Shown: positions 57,121 to 64,000 of the stretch, one piece after another
How the letters are laid out: each line of letters opens with the position of its first letter
Position numbering within the stretch: the first letter of the stretch is position 1
DNA from: Pseudomonadota bacterium
GTDB lineage: Bacteria; Pseudomonadota; Gammaproteobacteria; Xanthomonadales; Rhodanobacteraceae
Assembly (NCBI GenBank): GCA_021818335.1
Contig: JAKAEJ010000001.1
Coordinates: 1-64,000, forward strand
Direction: 5' to 3'
Length of the DNA stretch: 64,000 nucleotides
Notes under the pieces: model-generated
The model's database searches: none
Seen by the model: the letters and a program-made list of their open reading frames with translations, nothing else
What the model was told of the DNA's origin: nothing
Translations under genes and position numbers: made by a program

Positions 57121-58317
57121 TCAGCCCGGCGGCTCGGTGCACTCGATTTGGATGGCCGCGGCGGCGGCGCGCACCTTGGTGCGTGCCTGCTCCACGTCGA
57201 GCCCGCGCGCCAGCGTCACCGCCATGCGGCGGCGACCCTTGATCTCCGGCTTGCCGAAAATGCGCAACTGCGTATCCGGCTCGCGCAAGGCCTCGGCGAT
57301 GCCGTGGTAGCGCGGCGCACGACCGCCGCCCTCGGCCAGCACCGCGCAGGATGCGCTGGGGCCGAACGCGCGCAGCGCGGGAATGGGCAGGCCGAGAATG
57401 GCGCGCGCGTGCAGCGCGAATTCGGAAAGATCCTGCGACACCAGCGTCACCAGGCCGGTGTCATGCGGGCGCGGACTGACCTCGGAGAAGATCACCTCCG
57501 CGCCGCGCACGAAAAACTCCACCCCGAACACGCCGCGACCGCCCAGCGCGCCGGTGATGGCGGCCGCCTGCCGCTGCGCCGCGGCCAGGGCGGCCGCCTT
57601 CATCGCCTGCGGCTGCCACGACTCGCGGTAGTCGCCGTCCTCCTGACGATGGCCGACGGGGTCGCAGAACAGCGTGCCGCCGGCGTGGCGCACGGTCAGC
57701 AGGGTGATCTCGAAGTCGAATTCCACGAAACCCTCGACGATCACCCGCCCCTGTCCGGCACGGCCGCCCTGTTGCGCGTAGGCCCAGGCGCGATCGCGGT
57801 CGGCCGGACCTCGCACCACGCTCTGCCCCTTGCCGGAAGAACTCATCACCGGCTTGACCACGCAGGGATAGCACAGCGCATCCACCGCCGCGTCGAACTC
57901 GGCGCGCGTTCCGCAGAACCGGTAGGGCGAGGTGGGCAGGCCCAATTCCTCGGCGGCGAGGCGGCGGATGCCCTCGCGGTCCATGGTCAGCCGCACCGCG
58001 CGCGCGGTGGGCACCACGGCATAGCCCTCGGTCTCGAGCCGCTCCAGCGTGGGCGTGTGGATGGCCTCGATCTCGGGCACGATCAGCGCGGGGCGCTCGC
58101 TTTCGACCACGCGGCGCAGCGCGGCGCCGTCGAGCATGTCGATCACGTGGCTGCGGTGCGCCACCTGCATGGCCGGCGCGTGCGCGTAGCGATCCACCGC
58201 GATCACCTCGCAGGCCAGCCGCTGCAGCTCGATCGCCACCTCTTTGCCCAGCTCGCCCGCGCCCAGCAGCAGCACGCGGCACGCGGTGTCAGTATGTGGC
58301 GTACCGAAAGCGGTCAT
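57121..58317 (-). CDS. purT: Formate-dependent phosphoribosylglycinamide formyltransferase
   Basis: ATP-grasp enzyme making formyl-GAR from formate, ATP and GAR, an alternative to PurN in purine synthesis. The product is 398 aa from MTAFGTP (58317; E. coli 392), which lines up with the E. coli start. Conserved blocks: [52 protein letters not shown] and [16 protein letters not shown]. The track start adds 15 codons. It sits in an otherwise accessory stretch next to the repeat cluster. Confidence 0.96.
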   Translation of the reverse strand: MTAFGTPHTDTACRVLLLGAGELGKEVAIELQRLACEVIAVDRYAHAPAMQVAHRSHVIDMLDGAALRRVVESERPALIVPEIEAIHTPTLERLETEGYAVVPTARAVRLTMDREGIRRLAAEELGLPTSPYRFCGTRAEFDAAVDALCYPCVVKPVMSSSGKGQSVVRGPADRDRAWAYAQQGGRAGQGRVIVEGFVEFDFEITLLTVRHAGGTLFCDPVGHRQEDGDYRESWQPQAMKAAALAAAQRQAAAITGALGGRGVFGVEFFVRGAEVIFSEVSPRPHDTGLVTLVSQDLSEFALHARAILGLPIPALRAFGPSASCAVLAEGGGRAPRYHGIAEALREPDTQLRIFGKPEIKGRRRMAVTLARGLDVEQARTKVRAAAAAIQIECTEPPG

Positions 58318-58384
58318 GGCGGAATCCGTTGCGGGCGAGGCCATGATTGTACGTGCGCCCACCCGCCGCCCCGCCCGGCCGCGC

Positions 58385-59275
58385 TCAATAACCGCCCAGT
58401 TTCACCAGCAGGTGCTTGGCCAGATGCCCGTGCAGCCAGCCGACGCCGCGCGCCAGATGCAGCACCACGAAGAACAGCAGCACGCCGCCCACCATCGAGC
58501 AAAGCAGCTGCCAGCCGTGCCAGAAATACTGCATGTTGTCGATAGTGACCGGCGCGATGCCGAACTGCTGCAGCACTGGTACGGCGACCAGACCCAGGCT
58601 CACCGCCAGACCGGTGACTGCCACGGTGAAGTACGCGATGCCGAGCGGCAGCATCAGCAGCAGATACAGGAGCGTGCCCCAGGTGCGCGGGTCGGTGAAC
58701 ATGGCGCCGATGCGCTTGAGCAGCGGCAGCTCACGCGCCGATGCGGCCGGGCGCCGCGGCATGCGCACGCCCAGCATCACCTCGACCAGACGCCCCTCGA
58801 CCAGCGCCAGCAGGCGCACGCTGGCGAAGAACAGGATGATGAACGGGATGCCGACGATCAGTATGGCAAGGCCCGCCGAGAGGCCGAGCCCGGTCACCGT
58901 CCAGGTGAAGTAGAAGATGCCGGTGGCCAGCGCCAGCAACATGTAGAACAGCGCGCCATAAGTACGCGCGTCGGCGATCACGCCGAAGAAGCGCGCCAGT
59001 GCCCCGCGCGGCGCCTGTGGCCGCGGCGGACGCAGCGCGCGCTGTACCTTGATTTCGGTGTCGCGGTAAATCTCCGCGACCTCTTCCGGTGCACCGTAGC
59101 TACCGGCCACGCGCGCCAACATCGCCGCTTCGGTTTGCTCGGGATGCTCGGCCAGTTCGCTGCGCAGGTGCTCCTCGGCGTCGAACAGCGCGTCCTGGAT
59201 CATGGCCGGATCGGCGCCGGTGAGCGCCGCGCGCAACTGCTGCAGGTATTCGGCGATAGTGTTGGGCGTGGTCAT
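58385..59275 (-). CDS. HAAS-signalling / sensor-type membrane protein
   Basis: A 296-aa protein: an N-terminal helical domain ([31 protein letters not shown], the HAAS pattern), then two similar halves, each with a pair of membrane segments ([23 protein letters not shown] and [23 protein letters not shown]), an internal duplication. Such proteins are usually coded next to PadR regulators, as here, with a 4-bp overlap. Role unknown; probably membrane-stress signalling. I start at MTTPNTI (59275). Confidence 0.87.
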   Translation of the reverse strand: MTTPNTIAEYLQQLRAALTGADPAMIQDALFDAEEHLRSELAEHPEQTEAAMLARVAGSYGAPEEVAEIYRDTEIKVQRALRPPRPQAPRGALARFFGVIADARTYGALFYMLLALATGIFYFTWTVTGLGLSAGLAILIVGIPFIILFFASVRLLALVEGRLVEVMLGVRMPRRPAASARELPLLKRIGAMFTDPRTWGTLLYLLLMLPLGIAYFTVAVTGLAVSLGLVAVPVLQQFGIAPVTIDNMQYFWHGWQLLCSMVGGVLLFFVVLHLARGVGWLHGHLAKHLLVKLGGY

Positions 59276-59688
59276 GCGTGCTCCCCTCCAAGAATGGTGT
59301 CGACGATGCGCCGCGCTGCGCGCCAGCGCGTGGTGCATTGCGCCAGGGCCTCGCGGCCCAGCGCGGTGATCCGGTAGTAGCGGCGCGGCGGCCCACTCAG
59401 CGATGGCTGCACCTCGCTGCTCAGCAGGGCCGCCGCCTCCAGCCCGCGCAGCACCGGATACAGCGCACCCTGCTTGCCGGTGAGCGCAGCGCCGGCGTCG
59501 CGCTCCAGGCGCTTGGCGATCTGGTAGCCGTAAAGTGGCTCGCCGGCGGCAAGCACGCCCAGCAACGTCAGCGCGGTGATGCCCGAAGCCAGTTCCTTGT
59601 CGAACTTTCGCACGAAAGCTTCCACGCCATTGGCATCGGCCGTGCCGGGAGCCCTTTCGTTCGGATGTCGTTCGGCAGCCACGGTCAC
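59272..59688 (-). CDS. PadR family transcriptional regulator
   Basis: A 138-aa regulator with the PadR winged helix (ITALTLLGVLAAGEPLYGYQIAKRLER, ALYPVLRGLEAAALL, RRYYRITALGREAL) and a short C-terminal dimerisation helix. The start is a GTG at 59688. It overlaps the HAAS-type gene by 4 bp. A perfect inverted repeat lies 11 bp upstream and is the likely autorepression site. Confidence 0.92.
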   Translation of the reverse strand: MTVAAERHPNERAPGTADANGVEAFVRKFDKELASGITALTLLGVLAAGEPLYGYQIAKRLERDAGAALTGKQGALYPVLRGLEAAALLSSEVQPSLSGPPRRYYRITALGREALAQCTTRWRAARRIVDTILGGEHA

Positions 59689-59698
59689 GGCACCTGCT

Positions 59699-59740
59699 CG
59701 CTAGATCGAACTCAATACTATTGTTATTCTCGATCTAGCG
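59699..59740 (-). promoter_or_regulatory. Probable PadR operator (perfect 11-bp inverted repeat)
   Basis: CGCTAGATCGA, a 20-bp AT-rich spacer (actcaatactattgttattc), then TCGATCTAGCG. The spacer is the AT-richest part of the area and may contain the -10 region, so a dimer bound to both arms would block transcription of padR. Position and symmetry support this; no footprint data. Confidence 0.75.
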
Positions 59741-59853
59741 AACATGCCATAAGTCACGCCCGAGCAATGCCATTTCGATCCAGAGCGGAATCTTTCTGGC
59801 ATCCACCTGTCACAGACCCGTTGCAGAATTGCCCCGCAATCAGAGGACCGCTC

Positions 59854-60963
59854 ATGAAATTCCGCGCCGCCATCGCCATCACGGCTTTCTTGCTTCTTGC
59901 TACGGCGGGGATCTCGCTGCCGCGGAGCGCGCGAGCGGAGTCTGCCGTCGCGCCCGTGCGCCACGTGTTCGTCGTCGTTCTCGAAAACGAGCCGTTCGGC
60001 ATCACCTTCGGGCCCAAGTCGCTGGCACCCTACCTCGCGCACACGCTGCCCGCGCAAGGGGCGCTCCTCAAGCAGTACTACGCCATCGGGCACAACAGCC
60101 TCGACAACTACATCGCCTTGATCAGCGGCCAGGCGCCTAATCCCGACACCCAGCATGACTGTCACCGTTACGTGCCTCTCAAACCTGGCAATCGCGGTCC
60201 GCATGGCCAGGCACTAGGAACGGGTTGCGTGTACCCGAAATGGGTCAAGACCCTGCCGGACCAACTGGAGGCGACGCATCTAACCTGGCGTGGCTACTTC
60301 CAAGACATGGGCAAGGATCCCTCGCGCGAGGCCATGACGTGTGCCCACGTACCACTCGGTGCCAAGGATTGGACCGAACTGGCCACTGGCAGTGACGAAT
60401 ACGCAGCAAAACACGATCCGTTCGTTTACTTCGCATCGATTGTCGACAATCGCCCGCGTTGCGACGCCCACGTCGTCAACCTCGACCACCTGCGAATGGA
60501 CCTTCGCAGCATTGCCACCACGGCCAACTACAACTTCATCGTGCCCGATCTATGCGACGACGGCCACGACGCCCCCTGTGCCGACGGACAACCGGGTGGA
60601 CTGGTCTCCGCGAACGCATGGCTCCGCAAATGGGTCCCGATCATCACCGCCTCGCCCGCTTTCAAGAAGGATGGCCTGCTGCTGATCACCTTCGACGAAG
60701 GAGCGAGCGGCAATGCCTGCTGTGGCGAGCGCGGACAGCCCGGTGGACCGCGACCGGGCCGTTTTGGCCCCGGCGGTGGCCGTATCGGCGCCGTTGCGCT
60801 GTCGCCTTTCATCGTGCCCGGAACAGTTTCCGAGCATCGTTACAATCACTACGCATTCCTTCGCACAGTCGAAGACTTCTTTGGGCTGACGCACCTCGGC
60901 TATGCGTCTGGCAAGGCTGTTCACCCGTTTGGCCGTGACGTATTCACGGCCGTGCCGCGGTAG
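59854..60963 (+). CDS. Secreted phosphoesterase (acid phosphatase / phospholipase C family)
   Basis: A 369-aa precursor with a signal peptide (residues 1-27, ending ARA). The phosphoesterase fold has HVFVVVLENEPFG at the start, YYAIGHNSLDNYIALISGQAP, YNFIVPDLCDDGHD and LLLITFDEGASG, with the metal- and phosphate-site residues of AcpA-type enzymes. GAGG precedes the ATG at 59854 by about 9 nt; the track's 561-aa ORF runs back through padR. Substrate (phosphomonoester or phospholipid) cannot be told. Confidence 0.9.
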   Translation: MKFRAAIAITAFLLLATAGISLPRSARAESAVAPVRHVFVVVLENEPFGITFGPKSLAPYLAHTLPAQGALLKQYYAIGHNSLDNYIALISGQAPNPDTQHDCHRYVPLKPGNRGPHGQALGTGCVYPKWVKTLPDQLEATHLTWRGYFQDMGKDPSREAMTCAHVPLGAKDWTELATGSDEYAAKHDPFVYFASIVDNRPRCDAHVVNLDHLRMDLRSIATTANYNFIVPDLCDDGHDAPCADGQPGGLVSANAWLRKWVPIITASPAFKKDGLLLITFDEGASGNACCGERGQPGGPRPGRFGPGGGRIGAVALSPFIVPGTVSEHRYNHYAFLRTVEDFFGLTHLGYASGKAVHPFGRDVFTAVPR

Positions 60964-60980
60964 GAACCATCTCGACGACC

Positions 60981-61912
60981 ATGCGTCAGAAAAACCATCA
61001 TCCGCGCCACGGCAAGGAAATGCGCTGGCCATGGCTGGCGATGCTGGCGCTGGCTTTTTCCACCCCGGTGGCGGCACGGGGCATGACGAGATCCTTGCGG
61101 ATGCACCGTCTTCGGCCTGGCGCACTCTGAAACCGGACGACCTGCTTGTCATGCAGTTGCCGCAGGGACGCGTCGTGATTGAATTGGCGCCTCAATTCGC
61201 CCCCGATCACGTCGCTGCCATTAAACAACTTGCAGCCGCGCACTACTGGGATGGACTGGCGATCACCCGAGTCCAGGATAATTTCGTCGTCCAGTGGGGC
61301 GACCCTGCTGCCGGTACGGCGCGCCAACACCCGCTGCCAGCGAATCTGCCACGACTTCTGCCACCCGAATACACGCGGAGCACCCAGGACCTTGATTTCA
61401 TGCGCCTGCAAGACGGCGACATTTATGCTCCCGCGGTCGGATTTGTCCGCGGATTCCCCGTTGGCGAGGATCCTCGCACCGGCCGCGCCTGGCTGTTGCA
61501 CTGTTATGGCATGGTCGGCGTCGGCCGGGACGACCCGCCCGATACGGGTGATGGCACCCAGCTATATGCCGTCATTGGACAGGCGCCACGCCAACTCGAC
61601 CGCAACCTCGCGGTCATCGGTCGCGTAGTCCAGGGGATGGACATCCTTTCGGCGCTTCCACGGGGACGTGGTGCGCTTGGCGTGTACCGGAACGCCTCGC
61701 ATCGCACGCCGATCATCAGCTTGCGCCTCGCAAGCTCCCAGCCAGCTGCCAACCAACCCCACCTTCAGGTGCTTCGCACGGCGTCGGCGACATTTGCAAA
61801 CCTGCTGGCAAACCGTCGGCATCGTGCGAATTCATGGTTCGTCTATCGGCCTGACCGCGTTTCGGTATGCAACGTACCCTTGCCGGTCCGGTTCATCCCG
61901 CCCAAGCCTTGA
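60981..61912 (+). pseudogene. Secreted cyclophilin-type peptidyl-prolyl isomerase with a frameshift after the signal peptide
   Basis: From the ATG at 60981 one frame gives a clear signal peptide (MRWPWLAMLALAFSTPVAA). The mature domain is in the neighbouring frame, joining at a GGGG run at 61078-61081: GHDEILADAPSSAWRTLKPDDLLVMQL, then VVIELAPQFAPDHVAAIKQL and YWDGLAITRVQDNFVVQWGDP (cyclophilin core). One missing G restores a single ORF. The in-frame ATG at 61031 would give a 293-aa protein with no signal peptide. Either a real mutation or a homopolymer sequencing error. Confidence 0.85.
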
Positions 61913-62157
61913 ATGGCGCTCGACCCACCAAATCCGTGAATCTTCCCGATGTTGCACGGTCAATGTACGCTGCGAAGCCCGACAGTACCCGGCAACTCGT
62001 GCACGCCTTTTCCAACCCGCCGTCATCGCACCTTGACCCGTTCACCCAAATGACCGGCCGACACAACCTGGAGTGCGGCTCGTGGCCACGCGCATCCAGG
62101 CATTGGCGCAGATGCACGCACGGGATGAGGGCAGGACGTCCACCGGGCATAGAACGC

Positions 62158-63015
62158 ATGCGAGCTCTGTGCGCCATTGCATTGGCGGCCATCACGCTGA
62201 CAGCCGCCTGCACCGCAGAAGCCGCATCAAAGCCGGCGCACTGCATCTCTCCCGGCAATCCGGGCTACGCCCTGACCTACCGTCCGGCGAACATTGCAGG
62301 ACATCCAGAATTGAACCGCGGCGACGCGAATGCCCTGCTGGATCTCGCAGGAATTGGCCGAAGCGTGGGTCGCTTGGCTGGCGATGGTTCGCACTGGCTG
62401 ACGCTGAAGTGGCTGCGAGCCCGCGCCGAACATGGTGATCGAACTGCGCAGTACGAACTCGGCGTTCGCCATGCACTCGGCCAAGGAGTCCGGCGGAGCG
62501 ATGCGCGCGCGGCACAGTGGTTCCGCGCAGCAGCGGCCCAGGGGGACCCCGCGGCAGCCAATGACCTGGGGGTGCTGGCCGCGGAAGGCAGCGGCGTGCC
62601 GCAAAGCTACAGCAACGCGCAGCGATGGTTCGAGGCCGCCGCGCGCCGTGGCTTTCCCCAAGCGCAGTACAACTTGGGCGTATTGTTCGCGCGTGGCAAG
62701 GGCGTGCCGCGGTCATCGGTACTTGCCGCAGTCTGGTTCAAGCGGGCGGCAGAACAGGGGCTCGCGCAAGCGCAACAGGCGCTCGCTGGCGTGCTGGCAC
62801 AAGGCGCACCCGGGATACAACGCGATGCGCCCACCGCCTACTTCTGGCTTGTCCTCGTCAAGGCAGCCATGCCCATGGCTGACCCACGATTGGGTTGCCT
62901 GAAGCTGCAAATGCGAGGTCTGGAATCACAAATCGGATTCACCGCCACGAAAGCCGCGCAACAAGCCGCTCTTTCGTGGTGGCGGGCACACCGAGCGCTT
63001 CATGCAACCCCATGA
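62158..63015 (+). CDS. Sel1-repeat protein, exported
   Basis: A 285-aa protein with an N-terminal export signal (RALCAIALAAITLTAACTAEA; the Cys could be a weak lipobox). At least three Sel1-like repeats follow (TAQYELGVRHALGQGVRRSDARAAQWF, AAANDLGVLAAEGSGVPQSY, AQYNLGVLFARGKGVPRSS), which form protein-binding helical solenoids. I start at MRALCAI (62158); the track start is 97 codons upstream in non-coding sequence. The CPBP gene overlaps its stop by 4 bp. Confidence 0.85.
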   Translation: MRALCAIALAAITLTAACTAEAASKPAHCISPGNPGYALTYRPANIAGHPELNRGDANALLDLAGIGRSVGRLAGDGSHWLTLKWLRARAEHGDRTAQYELGVRHALGQGVRRSDARAAQWFRAAAAQGDPAAANDLGVLAAEGSGVPQSYSNAQRWFEAAARRGFPQAQYNLGVLFARGKGVPRSSVLAAVWFKRAAEQGLAQAQQALAGVLAQGAPGIQRDAPTAYFWLVLVKAAMPMADPRLGCLKLQMRGLESQIGFTATKAAQQAALSWWRAHRALHATP

Positions 63016-63764
63016 CCATGGATACCCAATATAGCCATGATCTTGACCGTGTTGCATTAGGTCCCTGGCGCGCGCTGGCCCTGCTGGCAGTGTACTTCAC
63101 ACTGCAAATTGCCGCCGCACTGGCGCTGCGGAGCCTTGGCATGCTGCCAAGCCTCCGCCAAGCGGCGTTCGCACACCCCTCGGCCAGCGCGACGCTGGCC
63201 GAAGTCCTGGTGCTGGCTGCCGTGCCGGTCCTGCTACTGGCGCGATACATCTGGCCCTTACGCTGGCAAATGGCCGCCCTTCCGGGGTTTGGCGTGCGCT
63301 GGCCCGGCTGGCGCTGGATCGGCGCGGGGGTACTGCTGGCCCTGCTGATGCTGCCAATTGTTCTGGGCTTGAATGCGGCGCTGTTCCCGAAACAGGGAGT
63401 GACGCAGTCCGTTCTGGCGATTTTCGATCAAGCCCACTGGTGGATGAGGGTACTGCTCACATTGATGATCGTGCTTCTCGCGCCGTTTGTCGAAGAACTG
63501 TTGTTCCGAGGCGTGCTCCTCGCCGGATTCAGCGAACGATTGCCGCTGCGTTGGGCGGTCGCTCTCAGCGTGCTCCTGTTCGCGTTTGCCCACCTGCCGG
63601 ATACGGGTGGCCACTGGCAGGTTTTGCCCGGGCTACTGGCATTGGCGTTTGGACTCGTCTGGCTTCGCCTTCGTTCCGGTTCTCTGCTTCCCAGTTACGT
63701 AACACACGCGCTCTACAACGCAGCCGTACTCACGCTTGCCTTGGCGCCGCTCCTGCATGGCTAG
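63012..63764 (+). CDS. CPBP family intramembrane metalloprotease
   Basis: A 250-aa protein with about seven membrane helices and the CPBP/Abi motifs: EELLFRG (EExxxR), FAFAHLP (FxxxH) and HALYNAA (HxxxN). Bacterial members are predicted CAAX-like proteases; substrates are mostly unknown. The ATG at 63012 overlaps the Sel1 stop (ATGA); a second ATG lies at 63018. The pairing suggests that both act at the membrane. Confidence 0.9.
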   Translation: MTMDTQYSHDLDRVALGPWRALALLAVYFTLQIAAALALRSLGMLPSLRQAAFAHPSASATLAEVLVLAAVPVLLLARYIWPLRWQMAALPGFGVRWPGWRWIGAGVLLALLMLPIVLGLNAALFPKQGVTQSVLAIFDQAHWWMRVLLTLMIVLLAPFVEELLFRGVLLAGFSERLPLRWAVALSVLLFAFAHLPDTGGHWQVLPGLLALAFGLVWLRLRSGSLLPSYVTHALYNAAVLTLALAPLLHG

Positions 63765-63900
63765 ACGAAAGGCTGATGGTCGCTACAGCCGACTCCGCGA
63801 AACAGCCATTCGCGCCTGATGTCGCAACCTATCTGTTGACCATGTGGCACGCGTCTGCAAATGGTTGAGAATGGAACCCAGCCAACGCTGGAGAATTCCA

Positions 63901-64000
63901 ATGGCCAAGATCAATATCCCGCGCGCGCCCACGCGATTCGGCACGAGTTATCCCGCACCATTTGACGGCCCATGCCGTGAACGTCGACGGTGGCGGCTCG
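63901..64000 (+). CDS. Cupin-domain protein, 5' end only
   Basis: An ATG preceded by TGGAGA opens MAKINIPRAPTRFGTSYPAP and continues FDGPCRERRRWRL to the window edge. The SYPAPFDGPCR stretch resembles the N-terminus of small cupin proteins (often TGYPAPFDxPCR) in proteobacteria. Too short for a firm call; the barrel itself is outside the window. Confidence 0.65.
   Translation, partial: MAKINIPRAPTRFGTSYPAPFDGPCRERRRWRL

Noticed and set aside
57052-58545. 497-aa plus-strand ORF opposite purT
   Set aside because: Shadow frame, His/Arg/Gly-rich, no family pattern.

Overview
The window is a GC-rich bacterial chromosome segment, densely coded on both strands. The gene content (hfq-hflX-hflK-hflC-purA, minCDE, a RibB with a decayed GTP cyclohydrolase II half, holC, the pst operon, an OprD-type porin) points to a gammaproteobacterium. 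My best inference is the order Lysobacterales (Xanthomonadales), perhaps near Rhodanobacteraceae; no rRNA or species marker is present. I found no phage, insertion sequence, CRISPR array or replication origin. Most of the window is ordinary core genome.

Layout. 0-1.5 kb: end of a DUF979 membrane protein, then pcp. 1.5-18.3 kb: a nearly continuous minus-strand run. Read 5' to 3' it is sensor kinase and LuxR-type regulator, an SRPBCC membrane protein, a GldA/GldF/GldG-like ABC-2 transporter with a DUF4340 partner, DUF423, an AlkA-type glycosylase, a TPR-sulfotransferase, miaA, hfq, hflX, hflK, hflC and purA. Many neighbours overlap by exactly 4 bp. 18.4-22.8 kb (+): GNAT, minC, minD, minE, an unrecognised protein with an HEACH motif, ribB. 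22.9-28.3 kb (-): mutL, amiC, tsaE and nnr. 28.2-32.7 kb: queG, a MerR regulator with its autoregulatory promoter, a GT4 glycosyltransferase with PAP2 phosphatase, nth. 32.6-34.0 kb: porin. 34.1-39.8 kb: rnt and pstS-pstC-pstA-pstB-phoU. 40-44.2 kb: cysM, a small membrane protein, rlmB, rnr. 44.3 kb: tRNA-Leu(CAG) with a clear promoter and terminator. 45-49.4 kb: CNNM/CorC protein, ExoD, small membrane gene, trmJ, suhB, holC. 49.4-53.6 kb: NtrY-like kinase with a broken sigma-54-type regulator, marC, MAPEG, small membrane protein. 53.6-59.7 kb: a more accessory block (alpha/beta hydrolase, broken DUF4177 gene, Arc-type repressor, membrane protein, SPFH protein, repeats, purT, HAAS-type membrane protein, PadR). 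59.8-64.0 kb: secreted phosphoesterase, broken cyclophilin, Sel1-repeat protein, CPBP protease, start of a cupin gene.

Points worth attention. Three genes are interrupted by one lesion each: an amber codon in the regulator near 51.9 kb and single-base frameshifts in DUF4177 (55.1 kb) and cyclophilin (61.08 kb). hflX seems to start at a CTG overlapping the hfq stop. The porin terminator lies inside the 3' end of convergent nth. The MerR gene has a textbook 19-bp-spacer promoter whose -10 almost touches the start codon. PadR has a perfect 11-bp inverted repeat upstream. I did not find a clearly new biological system. The best candidates for undescribed biology are the SRPBCC/ABC-2/GldG/DUF4340 module joined to the miaA-hfq cluster, the SPFH/membrane/Arc/DUF4177 cassette, and the HEACH protein.
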